From: Fodinibacter sp038210185
Lineage (GTDB): Bacteria > Actinomycetota > Actinomycetes > Actinomycetales > Dermatophilaceae
DNA: 64,000 bases
Direction of reading: 5' to 3'
NCBI GenBank assembly: GCA_038210185.1
Contig: JBBQWX010000003.1
Coordinates: 6,520-70,519, forward strand
In this document: in pieces, positions 53,028-61,293 of the stretch
Numbering within the stretch: the first letter of the stretch is position 1
Layout of the letters: each line of letters begins with the position of its first letter
Notes under the pieces: model-generated
What the model saw: the letters and a program-made list of their open reading frames with translations, nothing else
Databases searched by the model: none
What the model was told of the DNA's origin: nothing
Program-made: the position numbers and the translations under genes

Positions 53028-53980
53028 AGCGGCCCACCGGACGCGACCCGCGCCCGCACGTCGGCCGAGGTGCGCGACAGCCCCGCCGGGAGCGGGGTCG
53101 CCGCGAGGGCGTCGACCTCGGGCCACACCCTGGACTCCAGGCGCAGGTCGAGGACCTGGCCGGCCGAGGCACCACCGACCGGGATGGTGCGCAGCGGCCG
53201 GTGGAAGACCCGCCGAGCCTCCGAGACGAGGTAGCCCACGGTCACGGGCCGCCCCGAGGCGAGCACCTTGGTCACGACCGTCCCGGCCGGCTCCTTGCGC
53301 GCGAGCGCGATGCTGCGCACGATCATCCGTGCCGCGTCACCGACATAGAGGTAGTCGCGGATCGTGTCCATCGAGACGAACACGGGCAGCGGGCGCCCGG
53401 TCGCGTCGGCCAGGCAGAGCTGGGAGAGCAGCCCCTGCGGCTTGCCCAGGGTCTGGCCCGGGCCGTAGACGTTCGAGAGCCGGCCGAGCACCGCCCGGAC
53501 CCCGCTCGTGCTCGCGAGCGACTCGACCGCCGCCTCCATCGCGAGCTTGGCCCGGCCGTAGGCGACCAGCGGCCTCGCAGCGGTGCGCTCGTCGAACGGG
53601 GCGGGCGTCGACCCGGCGTACAGCCCACCGGCCGAGGAGGTGAGGAAGACCACGCCGTCCTCCCCGGCCAGCACGGATGCCGTGAGCGCGTCGGTCACGT
53701 GCTCGAACACCCGCACCTCGGCGGCCAGGGCGTCCTCGCCGGTCGCGACGACTCCCGCCCCGGCACACCAGGCGAACACCCACGGCCGCCCGGTGCGGGC
53801 CCGTGTGAAGCGGCCGACGGCGGCGGCGAGGGTGCGGACGCTCTCCTCCTCGTCGGCCCACGGCACGCTCGTCGTGAGCACCTCGTGGCCGGCGGCGGCC
53901 AGCTCGGCCACGACATGGCGGCCCACCAGCCCGCCGGAGCCGACCACCCAGGCCAGCGGCCGCGGGTCGGTCGGGCTCAC
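53018..53980 (-). CDS. NAD-dependent epimerase/dehydratase
   Basis: A 320-residue extended SDR. The Rossmann motif is VVGSGGLVGRHVVAEL, the catalytic pair is YGRAKLAM (Y-x3-K) after FLTSSAGGLYAG, and the substrate region is GRLSNVYGPGQ. It acts on nucleotide sugars; the exact reaction is open. GTG start at 53980 overlaps the stop of the glycosyltransferase gene (GTGA), so both are in one operon. Confidence 0.88.
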   Translation of the reverse strand: MSPTDPRPLAWVVGSGGLVGRHVVAELAAAGHEVLTTSVPWADEEESVRTLAAAVGRFTRARTGRPWVFAWCAGAGVVATGEDALAAEVRVFEHVTDALTASVLAGEDGVVFLTSSAGGLYAGSTPAPFDERTAARPLVAYGRAKLAMEAAVESLASTSGVRAVLGRLSNVYGPGQTLGKPQGLLSQLCLADATGRPLPVFVSMDTIRDYLYVGDAARMIVRSIALARKEPAGTVVTKVLASGRPVTVGYLVSEARRVFHRPLRTIPVGGASAGQVLDLRLESRVWPEVDALAATPLPAGLSRTSADVRARVASGGPLDG

Positions 53981-54978
53981 GCGCGGTCCCGGCCCAGCGG
54001 CCCTTGGCGCCGGTCACGCACCGGCAGGTAGAGCGGCTTTCCCATGGCCATGTTGACGGCCAGGCCGACGTACTCGGCGATGACGCCGAGGCTGAACAGG
54101 ATGACGCCGCTGGCGACCATGAGCAGGATCATCGTCGAGGTCCAGCCGGGGGCCTGCCAGCGCGCGGTGGCGCGACCGATGACGAGAACGAGGGCAACGA
54201 CGGGGGCCAGCAGCACCGCGGCGGCGCCCAGGGCGCTGACCCAGCGCAGCGGCCGGGTGCCGCTGGAGAGCACGAGCCGCCAGAAGTGGCTGACCAGCCG
54301 GCGGAGGGTGTAGCCGGAGGGGCGGTCTCCCTCGCCGCGCATCTCGACCGGGCAGGTTGCCGTGCGGTGCGCCACCCAGGCGATGGCCACGTCGAGGTAG
54401 ATGCCCGGTCCGGCGTAGGCCGCGACCGACCGGGCGACCTCTCCGAGGACGAGGCGGAAGCTGGAGAAGGAGCCGGCGTCGACGCCTTTCGCGAGCCGGT
54501 CGACCAGCCACTTGGCGCCCCGGGACGCCGCGTTGCGCAGCGCTCCGTGCGGAGGCTCGTTGGTCGGGGCGGCGTAGACGACGTCCGCCTGCTCGGTGAG
54601 CGCCGTGTCGAGCAGGGCCCCGATCTGCTCGGGGTCGTGCTGGCCGTCCTCGTCGATCGTCACGACCCACTCGCCGCCGGACGCCGCGATGCCGGCGAGC
54701 GTGGCCGCGTGCTGGCCGAAGTTCCGGCTCAGCCAGACCGGGCGCACCCAGTCGTGTCGCTGCGCGAGGCGACGGATGGTGTCGTCGGACCCGTCCGGCC
54801 CGCAGTCGTGCACCAGCACGGCCTCGGTGACCCGGTAGGGCCGCCCTTGTGGGGACACGCGGTCGGTGACCGAGGCGGCGAGCTCTTCGACGACCCCCTC
54901 CAGGGTGCGCTCGCCCTGGTAGACGGGGATGACCACCGAAACCAGGTGCGGCGCAGGCCCCGAGGTCTCTGTCTCCAC
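53977..54978 (-). CDS. Glycosyltransferase family 2 (polyprenyl-phosphate sugar transferase-like)
   Basis: A 333-residue GT2 protein. VSVVIPVYQGERTLEGVVEEL starts the nucleotide-sugar domain, and TIDEDGQHDPEQI holds the DxD-type metal site. Two hydrophobic segments near the C-terminus (ALGAAAVLLAPVVALVLVIGR and STMILLMVASGVILFSLGVIAEYVGL) resemble DPM1/ArnC/GtrB-type enzymes that transfer a sugar to undecaprenyl or polyprenyl phosphate. GTG start at 54978 is preceded by AGGG. Confidence 0.9.
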   Translation of the reverse strand: METETSGPAPHLVSVVIPVYQGERTLEGVVEELAASVTDRVSPQGRPYRVTEAVLVHDCGPDGSDDTIRRLAQRHDWVRPVWLSRNFGQHAATLAGIAASGGEWVVTIDEDGQHDPEQIGALLDTALTEQADVVYAAPTNEPPHGALRNAASRGAKWLVDRLAKGVDAGSFSSFRLVLGEVARSVAAYAGPGIYLDVAIAWVAHRTATCPVEMRGEGDRPSGYTLRRLVSHFWRLVLSSGTRPLRWVSALGAAAVLLAPVVALVLVIGRATARWQAPGWTSTMILLMVASGVILFSLGVIAEYVGLAVNMAMGKPLYLPVRDRRQGPLGRDRA

Positions 54979-55012
54979 GCGGCACACCCTACGGGGCCGG
55001 CCCCGCCGGCGG

Positions 55013-55055
55013 TTGACACAGCCGGTGTTCGGTGGTTCATTAGTCAGGTAACTAA
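55013..55055 (+). promoter_or_regulatory. Promoter and operator of the GntR-ABC operon
   Basis: TTGACA at 55013-55018 is a good -35 box; the -10 region (around 55036-55042) overlaps the inverted repeat TTAGT-CAGGTA-ACTAA (55040-55055). A YtrA-type GntR protein is encoded 42 bases downstream and is expected to bind it, giving autorepression. Confidence 0.65.
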
Positions 55056-55096
55056 CCAGCGAGGCTGGACCCAGCACGAACCAGCGAGAGGGACTC

Positions 55097-55459
55097 GTGA
55101 TCGACGAAGGCCGTCCCATCTTCCGGCAGATCGCGGAGCGCATCGCCGCAGAGGTCCTGGACGGCACCCTGGCCGAGGAGTCACAGGTGCCCTCGACCAA
55201 CGAGTTCGCCGCCATCCACCGGATCAACCCCGCGACCGCGGCCAAGGGTGTCAACGAGCTCGTCGACGCCGGGGTGCTCTACAAGAAGCGAGGAATCGGC
55301 ATGTTCGTCACCACCGGAGCCCGGAAGCGGCTTCTCGCCGAGCGCCGGGCGCGGTTCGACACCGAGTACGTCGAGCCGTTGCTGCGCGAGGCCGCGCGCC
55401 TCGGCATCCGCCCGGAGGAGCTCCACCGCCTCATCACCGAGCAGGAGGTGACCGCATGA
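55097..55459 (+). CDS. GntR-family regulator (YtrA subfamily)
   Basis: A 120-residue short GntR protein: HTH PIFRQIAERIAAEVLDGTLAEESQVPSTNEFAAIHRINPATAAKGVNEL followed by a ~45-residue dimerisation tail, as in YtrA. It regulates the ABC genes that follow, with overlapping stop/start (ATGA). GTG start with GAGAGGGA upstream. Confidence 0.9.
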   Translation: MIDEGRPIFRQIAERIAAEVLDGTLAEESQVPSTNEFAAIHRINPATAAKGVNELVDAGVLYKKRGIGMFVTTGARKRLLAERRARFDTEYVEPLLREAARLGIRPEELHRLITEQEVTA

Positions 55460-56358
55460 CCCCCGCCGTTCGTGTCGACCACGTCAGCCGCCGCTACCGC
55501 CGCGTGACCGCCGTCGACGAGGCGTCGTTCGCGCTCGACGAGGGCCGCATCCACGGCCTGCTCGGCCGCAACGGCGCGGGCAAGACCACCCTGATGCGAC
55601 TGGTCACCGGCCTCGAACGACCGACGTCGGGCTCTGTGGAGGTCTTCGGGAACGACCCGTTCGAGCACGAGGCCGCGCTCCGTCGCATCTGCTTCGTCAA
55701 GGAGTCGCAGACCTACCCCGACCTCTCCGTGGCCCGCGTGCTGGCCTCCGCCAGGCTGTTGCAACCGGCGTGGGACGACGAGCTGGCGGCCGCCCTCGTC
55801 GCCGACTTCGACCTGCCGCTCGGTCGGCGGGTGCGCAAGCTCTCACGCGGGATGCGGTCGGCGCTCGGCATCGTCATCGGCCTCGCCTCGCGCGCCCCGC
55901 TGACTCTCTTCGACGAGCCCTACCTCGGGCTCGACGCACCGAGCCGGGCCCTGTTCTACGACCGGTTGCTCGCGGACTTCGCCGACCACCCACGCACCGT
56001 GGTGCTCTCGACCCACCTCATCGACGAGGTCGCCAACCTGCTCGAGCGCGTCGTCGTCGTCGACCGCGGTCGGGTCGTCATCGACGCCGAGGCCGACGAG
56101 GTGAGAGGCACGGCCTACACCGTCGTCGGGCCGGCCGGGCCGGTGGCGCAGTTCGTCGGGCGGCGCGAGGTCGTGGCACGCCAGGACGTCGGGGCCTACG
56201 CGTCGGCCACGGTCCGCGGCCGCCTCGACGCGTCGGAGCGCCGACTCGCCGACGAGCTGCGGCTCGACCTGTCGCCGGTGTCGTTGCAGGATCTCGTCGC
56301 CCACGCGACGACCGGCAGCCCCGACGACGCCCGATCCTTCGAAGGAGGCCTCAGATGA
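55456..56358 (+). CDS. ABC transporter ATP-binding protein
   Basis: A 300-residue ATPase. Walker A GRNGAGKTT, signature RKLSRGMRSALGI, Walker B LTLFDEPYLGLD. The signature is LSRGM instead of LSGGQ, as in many YtrB-type proteins. It powers the permease encoded next; the substrate (drug, lipid or signal) is not known. It overlaps both neighbours by four bases. Confidence 0.9.
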   Translation: MTPAVRVDHVSRRYRRVTAVDEASFALDEGRIHGLLGRNGAGKTTLMRLVTGLERPTSGSVEVFGNDPFEHEAALRRICFVKESQTYPDLSVARVLASARLLQPAWDDELAAALVADFDLPLGRRVRKLSRGMRSALGIVIGLASRAPLTLFDEPYLGLDAPSRALFYDRLLADFADHPRTVVLSTHLIDEVANLLERVVVVDRGRVVIDAEADEVRGTAYTVVGPAGPVAQFVGRREVVARQDVGAYASATVRGRLDASERRLADELRLDLSPVSLQDLVAHATTGSPDDARSFEGGLR

Positions 56359-57044
56359 GTCGCGCTGTCGCCGTTGCACGGGTTCACGCCGTCGACGTCT
56401 CCCATGCCATGTGGCCGTGGGCGATCCTGGCCATCTCGTTCGTCGTCAACGTCACGCTCTGGGTGGCGCTGCGCAACGTCGACGGCTTCCAGAAGACCAC
56501 CGGCGGGCTGCTCTCGCTCTACGTCACCGCCGTGTTCGTCGCTGCGGTCTCGATCTCGCGCCAGCTGCCGTTCATGCTCGGTCTCGGGGTCACCCGAGCC
56601 GCGTTCATGGGCGGCAGCCTGATCTACGCCGGTGGGTGCGCCGCCGTCACCGGTGTCGTGCTGACCCTGCTCAACGTCGTCGAGGGCGCCACCGACGGTT
56701 TCGGGCAGGGAGGCACGTTCTTCCGGGTGCCCTGGCTGACCGACGTGCCGACCTACCAGCTGCTCGCCGTCTACGCGGTGCCGATGCTGCTCGCCCTGGC
56801 ACTGGGCGCGTTCACGGCCGGGCTGTACGCGAGGTTCGGCGCCACCGGCATGCTCGTGTCGTCGGCCGTGGGCATGGCAGCCGTGACCGCGGCGGTGGCA
56901 TTCGTCACCGCGGCCCAGGCCTGGGGCACCGTGGGCGGGTGGGTGGTCTCGCTGACGCCCCTCACGCTGACCGGCTGGCTGCTCGTGGCCGCTGTCGGCA
57001 CACTCGGCGTGACCTATCGGGTGCTGCGGCGCGTCGCGGTCTGA
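56355..57044 (+). CDS. ABC transporter permease
   Basis: A 229-residue protein with six membrane segments. It lacks a recognisable substrate motif. It pairs with the ATPase of the operon to form an exporter-like transporter under the GntR regulator. GAAGGAGG precedes the ATG. Confidence 0.8.
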   Translation: MSRAVAVARVHAVDVSHAMWPWAILAISFVVNVTLWVALRNVDGFQKTTGGLLSLYVTAVFVAAVSISRQLPFMLGLGVTRAAFMGGSLIYAGGCAAVTGVVLTLLNVVEGATDGFGQGGTFFRVPWLTDVPTYQLLAVYAVPMLLALALGAFTAGLYARFGATGMLVSSAVGMAAVTAAVAFVTAAQAWGTVGGWVVSLTPLTLTGWLLVAAVGTLGVTYRVLRRVAV

Positions 57045-57069
57045 GGCGGTCGGCGCCAGCGCCCGACCG

Positions 57070-58752
57070 TCAGTCGCGGGTGAGCTTGCGGTAGGTGACC
57101 CGGTGCGGGCGGGCGGCGTCCTCGCCGAGGCGCTCGATCTTGTTCGCCTCGTACGACTCGAAGTTGCCCTCGAACCAGTACCACTTCGCCGGGTTCTCCT
57201 CGTTGCCCTCGTAGGCGAGGATGTGCGTCACCACCCGGTCGAGGAACCACCGGTCGTGACTGATGACCACGGCGCAGCCGGGGAAGTCGAGCAGGGCGTT
57301 CTCGAGCGAGCCGAGGGTCTCGACGTCGAGGTCGTTGGTCGGCTCGTCGAGCAGCAGCAGGTTGCCGCCCTCCTTGAGGGTCAGCGCCAGGTTCAGCCGG
57401 TTGCGCTCACCCCCGGAGAGCACACCGGCCTTCTTCTGCTGGTCGGGACCCTTGAAGCCGAACTGGCTGACGTAGGCACGCGACGGGATCTCGACGTGGC
57501 CCACGTTGATGTAGTCGTGCCCGCCGGACACGGTCTCCCAGAGGTTCTTGTTGGGGTCCAGGCCGCCCCGGCTCTGGTCGACGTACGAGATCTTGACGGT
57601 GTCCCCGACGTCGACGGCACCGGCGTCGACGTCCTCCAGGCCCACGATCGTCTTGAACAGAGTGGTCTTGCCGACGCCGTTCGGGCCGATCACGCCGACG
57701 ATGCCGTTGCGCGGCAGGGTGAACGACAGCCCCTCGATGAGCACCCGGTCGCCGAAGCCCTTGCGCAGGTTCTTGACCTCGATGACCTTGCTCCCCAGGC
57801 GCGGGCCCGGCGGGATCTGGATCTCCTCGAAGTCGAGCTTGCGGGTGCGGTCGGCTTCTGCCGCCATCTCCTCGTAGCGGGCCAGGCGCGCCTTGGACTT
57901 GGTCTGCTTGGCCTTCGCGTTGCTGCGCACCCACTCGAGCTCTTCGGCGAGGCGCTTGGCAAGCTTGGCGTCCTTCTTGCCGGCGATCGCGAGGCGGGCG
58001 TGCTTCTTCTCCAGGTAGGTGGAGTAGTTGCCCTCGTAGGGGTAGGCGCGGCCGCGGTCGAGCTCGAGGATCCACTGCGCCACGTTGTCCATGAAGTACC
58101 GGTCGTGCGTCACCGCGACGACGGCACCGTGGTAGGCCGCGAGGTGCTGCTCGAGCCAGAGCACCGACTCGGCGTCGAGGTGGTTGGTCGGCTCGTCGAG
58201 CAGGAGCAGGTCGGGCTTCTGGAGCAGCAGCTTGCACAGCGCCACCCGGCGGCGCTCACCGCCGGAGAGCACCGTGACGTCGGCGTCCGGCGGCGGGCAG
58301 CGCAGGGCGTCCATTGCCTGCTCGAGCTGGGAGTCGAGGTCCCACGCGTCCGCGGCGTCGATGGCCTCCTGGAGGTGGCCCATCTCGGTCATCAGCGCGT
58401 CGAAGTCGGCGTCGGGGTCGGCCATCAGCGCCGAGATCTCGTTGTAGCGGTCGACCTTGGCCTTGATCTCGCCGGCGCCCTCCTCCACGTTGCCGAGGAC
58501 GGTCTTGTCCTCGTTCAGCTCGGGCTCCTGCATGAGGATGCCGACCGAGTAGCCGGGTGTCAGCCGCGCCTCCCCGTTGGATGGCTGGTCCAGCCCGGCC
58601 ATGATCTTCAGGACCGAGGACTTCCCCGCACCGTTGGGGCCGACGACGCCGATCTTGGCGCCGGGCATGAAGGACAAGGTGACGTCGTCGAGGATGACCT
58701 TGTCGCCGTGGGCCTTGCGGGCACGCGACATGACGTAGATGAACTCGGGCAT
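57070..58752 (-). CDS. ettA: Energy-dependent translational throttle protein EttA
   Basis: A 560-residue ABC-F protein with two ATPase cassettes (GPNGAGKSS and GPNGVGKTT; signatures VLSGGERRRVALC and VLSGGERNRLNLAL) and a P-site tRNA-interaction linker between them. The start MPEFIYVMSRARKAHGDKVIL is the EttA N-terminus. It gates the 70S ribosome by ATP level. A TAGCCT box seven bases before the ATG points to a leaderless transcript. Confidence 0.95.
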   Translation of the reverse strand: MPEFIYVMSRARKAHGDKVILDDVTLSFMPGAKIGVVGPNGAGKSSVLKIMAGLDQPSNGEARLTPGYSVGILMQEPELNEDKTVLGNVEEGAGEIKAKVDRYNEISALMADPDADFDALMTEMGHLQEAIDAADAWDLDSQLEQAMDALRCPPPDADVTVLSGGERRRVALCKLLLQKPDLLLLDEPTNHLDAESVLWLEQHLAAYHGAVVAVTHDRYFMDNVAQWILELDRGRAYPYEGNYSTYLEKKHARLAIAGKKDAKLAKRLAEELEWVRSNAKAKQTKSKARLARYEEMAAEADRTRKLDFEEIQIPPGPRLGSKVIEVKNLRKGFGDRVLIEGLSFTLPRNGIVGVIGPNGVGKTTLFKTIVGLEDVDAGAVDVGDTVKISYVDQSRGGLDPNKNLWETVSGGHDYINVGHVEIPSRAYVSQFGFKGPDQQKKAGVLSGGERNRLNLALTLKEGGNLLLLDEPTNDLDVETLGSLENALLDFPGCAVVISHDRWFLDRVVTHILAYEGNEENPAKWYWFEGNFESYEANKIERLGEDAARPHRVTYRKLTRD

Positions 58753-58759
58753 GCGCGCA

Positions 58760-58765
58760 AGGCTA
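58760..58765 (-). promoter_or_regulatory. Leaderless promoter -10 box of ettA (TAGCCT)
   Basis: On the minus strand TAGCCT is followed by seven bases and the ATG at 58752. Confidence 0.45.
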
Positions 58766-58816
58766 TCGACCTGCGCCGCTGCAGCCCGAATCCGCGCTCC
58801 CGGCCCCCGCCCGGCC

Positions 58817-59371
58817 TCAGGCAGCGGCCTCCTTCCCGGTGGGCAGCAGCGGGCCCGTGTCGGCGACCGGCCCGGCGTCGATGACGTAGGGGTCGCGATC
58901 CGGGTCACCGACGCGGCCGGGCTCCTCGCCATCGTCGGGGCGTTCACCGTAGGGGCGTTCCCCGTCGGGCCCCTGACCCGGCGACCACGACTCGGCGGGC
59001 CGCCCCATGCCGACCTTGGAGAACGCGGTGGTGCCGAACGTGAGGTCGTGCCCCACGGCATCCGCCTCGATCTCGACGTTGACGAACACCTGGCCGTCGT
59101 CACGACGCCACTGCACCACGCGTTGGCGGCCGTGCACGGTGACCGGGTGCCCCTTCTTCAGGGACACCCCGATGTTCGCCGCGAGCGACCGGTAGGCCAG
59201 CACGTCGTAGAAGCTCGGCTCGGTGTCCTCCCACTGGCCCGGCTGGACCTGGCGCCGGCCGCTCTGGGCCACTCGGAACTTGGTCATCGGTGCCCCCGCC
59301 TTGGTGGTGAAGACCGAGGGGTCGGCGCACAGCCGCCCCTTGATCGTCACGTGGGTCTCGTTGGTGCTCAT
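58817..59371 (-). CDS. ssb: Single-stranded DNA-binding protein, secondary type
   Basis: A 184-residue OB-fold protein (THVTIKGRLCADPSVFTTKAGAPMTKFRVAQSGRR...FYDVLAYRSLAANIGVSLKKGHPVTVHGRQRVVQWRRDDGQ). It lacks the acidic DDxxF-type C-terminal tip that recruits replication partners, ending LLPTGKEAAA, so it is likely the accessory SSB rather than the replicative one. GGGGGAGG lies upstream of the ATG. It is 64 bp upstream of ettA on the same strand. Confidence 0.88.
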   Translation of the reverse strand: MSTNETHVTIKGRLCADPSVFTTKAGAPMTKFRVAQSGRRQVQPGQWEDTEPSFYDVLAYRSLAANIGVSLKKGHPVTVHGRQRVVQWRRDDGQVFVNVEIEADAVGHDLTFGTTAFSKVGMGRPAESWSPGQGPDGERPYGERPDDGEEPGRVGDPDRDPYVIDAGPVADTGPLLPTGKEAAA

Positions 59372-59506
59372 CGCTGGGTCCTCCCCCGGCCTCGTCCGTC
59401 GAGGCCGTTGCGCCAAGCCTCGGCCGCCGAACACACCGGGGCAACGAGGTCCGCGAACCTGTGGACGAACCGCCGTCCGCAGACGTGCCTGTGGACGACG
59501 CCCAGA

Positions 59507-59608
59507 GGTCGGCAGCTCAGGGGCGGCGACCAAGGGGTCGGCAGCTCAGGGTCGGCGACCAAGAGGTCGGCGACCAAGAGGTCGGCGACCAAGGGGTCGG
59601 CACCTCAG
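59507..59608. repeat. Seven 14-15 bp tandem units, GGTCGGCGACCAAGA-like
   Basis: Units begin at 59507, 59521, 59536, 59550, 59565, 59580 and 59595; three are GGTCGGCGACCAAGA or its one-base variant and the others GGTCGGCAGCTCAG-like. The last includes the stop codon of the GTPase gene on the minus strand. No strong hairpin. Confidence 0.85.
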
Positions 59609-61293
59609 ACGGCGGCGGCGCGGCTCAGCGCCAGACGGGTCGCTGCGTGCCGCTCGAGCACCCGCTCGACCGGCCGCACGATCTCGGTCTGAGCCACCGC
59701 GTCGATCGAGGTGCGCAGCCGGGTGTTCATCACCCGGCCACGACGCCGGGCACCGATGCGGGCCAGCCAGCGCGACACCAGCGCCAGCAGCATCCCACCG
59801 AGCAGCCCGCCAGCGAACAGCACCAACGGCACCGGCACGATGCCGAGCGTGGGTGCGTCGCCGATCACCTGGTCGAGCTGGGCCCAGCCGACGACGACGT
59901 ACAGCGCGAGCCAGAGGAACCCGGCGACCACGGCGACCGCCAGCAGCAGCTGGGCCAGGCCCACGGCGCGCCACCAGATCGGCACCCGGGACCGCAGCGA
60001 CGTGCCGACGACCGCCCGGTCGAGGGCGTCGCCCAGGGAGGGGCCGGGTGGGTCGGCGGCCCGTTCGACGGCATCCGTCCAGGGGTGCGGGAGCGACGCG
60101 CTGGCCCGGTCGGCGAGGCGGCGGGTGGCGAGGTCGACCGCAGCGCGGGCAGCCGGGCTCGGCGGGGGCAGCGAGGAGCGGCCGAGCACGGAACGCACGT
60201 CGGCCTCGGTGACGCGGACGTCGCGCCCGTCGAGGCGCAACCGGCGCAGCGGGCGAGGCCGCAGGCGCTGCACCCACCGGGTGAACGGCCACCCGGTGCT
60301 CGCGGCGGCCTCCATCCGGTAGTCGCGGTCGACGGCCAGCACGACGGTCGGCACCCCGGCGCTGCGGGCCAGCGCGTCGAGCAGCTCGGAGCGCGCCGCG
60401 CCGTCGACCGCCGGCTCGCTCTCGGCCACGTGGCCGGTGAGCGCACCCGCGGCCGCGCGGACGTCGCCGGCGAGACGCGCACGGGACATGGTGCGCCCGG
60501 CCACCGCGTTGGCGAGCCGCTGGTGCAGCTCGTCCAGGCCGTCACCGGTGGTCACCGAGGTCGCCAGCACCGTCGCACGGGGCACCCCGTCGCGCTCCAT
60601 CAGCCGAACGAGGTCGGCACGACACTGGGCGACCTCGTCGGCAGTGAGCCGGTCGGCCTGGTTGAGCACCGCCATGGTCACGGCCTCGTGGGTGGCGAGC
60701 GCCGCGACGTAGTCGTCGTGCAGCCGGGCGTCGGCGTACTTCTGTGGGTCGGTCACCCACACGAACAGGTCGACGAGCTCGAGCACCCGCTCGGCCTCGG
60801 TGCGGTTGCCGGTCTGGCGCGAGTCGAAGTCGGGCAGGTCGAGCAGCACGAGCCCGTCGAGCGAGCCCATGGGCCCCTCGTGGCGACCACCCGGGTGGCC
60901 GGCAGCGGGATCGGGCGTCACGAGGTGACGGGTTCCGACGCCGAGCCAGTCGAGCAGGTCCCCGACCGGTTCGTCGCTCCAGACCGCCGCGGTCGAGGTC
61001 GAGGTGGTGGGCCGCCGCACGCCGACCGTGGCCACCGGCGTGCCGACGAGAGCGTTGAACAACGACGACTTGCCGCTGCCGGTGGCACCGGCGAGGGCGA
61101 CCACCGTGTGCCCCCCGACGAGGGCGGTGCGCTCGGAGACCTTGGCGACCACGGCGTGGGCCCGCTCGCGTTCGGTCACCGGCAGCTGGTCACCGCCGGC
61201 CTCCACGGCGGACGCGAGCGCGGTCGCGGCGGCCGAGAGATGTTCGGCCGACACGACGACACCACGCGAAGAGCCCATCCGCAGCGGACTCAC
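59605..61293 (-). CDS. Membrane-associated GTPase (YfjP-like)
   Basis: A 562-residue protein. The G domain has P-loop GATGSGKSS, switch-type DLPDFDS, and NQAD (G4). Two hydrophobic segments near the C-terminus (LLLAVAVVAGFLWLALYVVV and VPVPLVLFAGGLLGGMLLAL) should anchor it. It resembles bacterial dynamin-like or YfjP proteins. It overlaps its upstream partner (GTGAG at 61289-61293), implying paired function. Confidence 0.82.
   Translation of the reverse strand: MSPLRMGSSRGVVVSAEHLSAAATALASAVEAGGDQLPVTERERAHAVVAKVSERTALVGGHTVVALAGATGSGKSSLFNALVGTPVATVGVRRPTTSTSTAAVWSDEPVGDLLDWLGVGTRHLVTPDPAAGHPGGRHEGPMGSLDGLVLLDLPDFDSRQTGNRTEAERVLELVDLFVWVTDPQKYADARLHDDYVAALATHEAVTMAVLNQADRLTADEVAQCRADLVRLMERDGVPRATVLATSVTTGDGLDELHQRLANAVAGRTMSRARLAGDVRAAAGALTGHVAESEPAVDGAARSELLDALARSAGVPTVVLAVDRDYRMEAAASTGWPFTRWVQRLRPRPLRRLRLDGRDVRVTEADVRSVLGRSSLPPPSPAARAAVDLATRRLADRASASLPHPWTDAVERAADPPGPSLGDALDRAVVGTSLRSRVPIWWRAVGLAQLLLAVAVVAGFLWLALYVVVGWAQLDQVIGDAPTLGIVPVPLVLFAGGLLGGMLLALVSRWLARIGARRRGRVMNTRLRTSIDAVAQTEIVRPVERVLERHAATRLALSRAAAV

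Noticed and set aside
55456..57044. Antibiotic or bacteriocin export system
   Set aside because: The GntR-ABC-permease layout is common to many regulatory transporters, and no biosynthesis genes are near.
59507..59608. Origin-type iterons
   Set aside because: Units are 14-15 bp tandem GGTCGGC repeats, but no replication protein, DnaA boxes or AT-rich region is adjacent.
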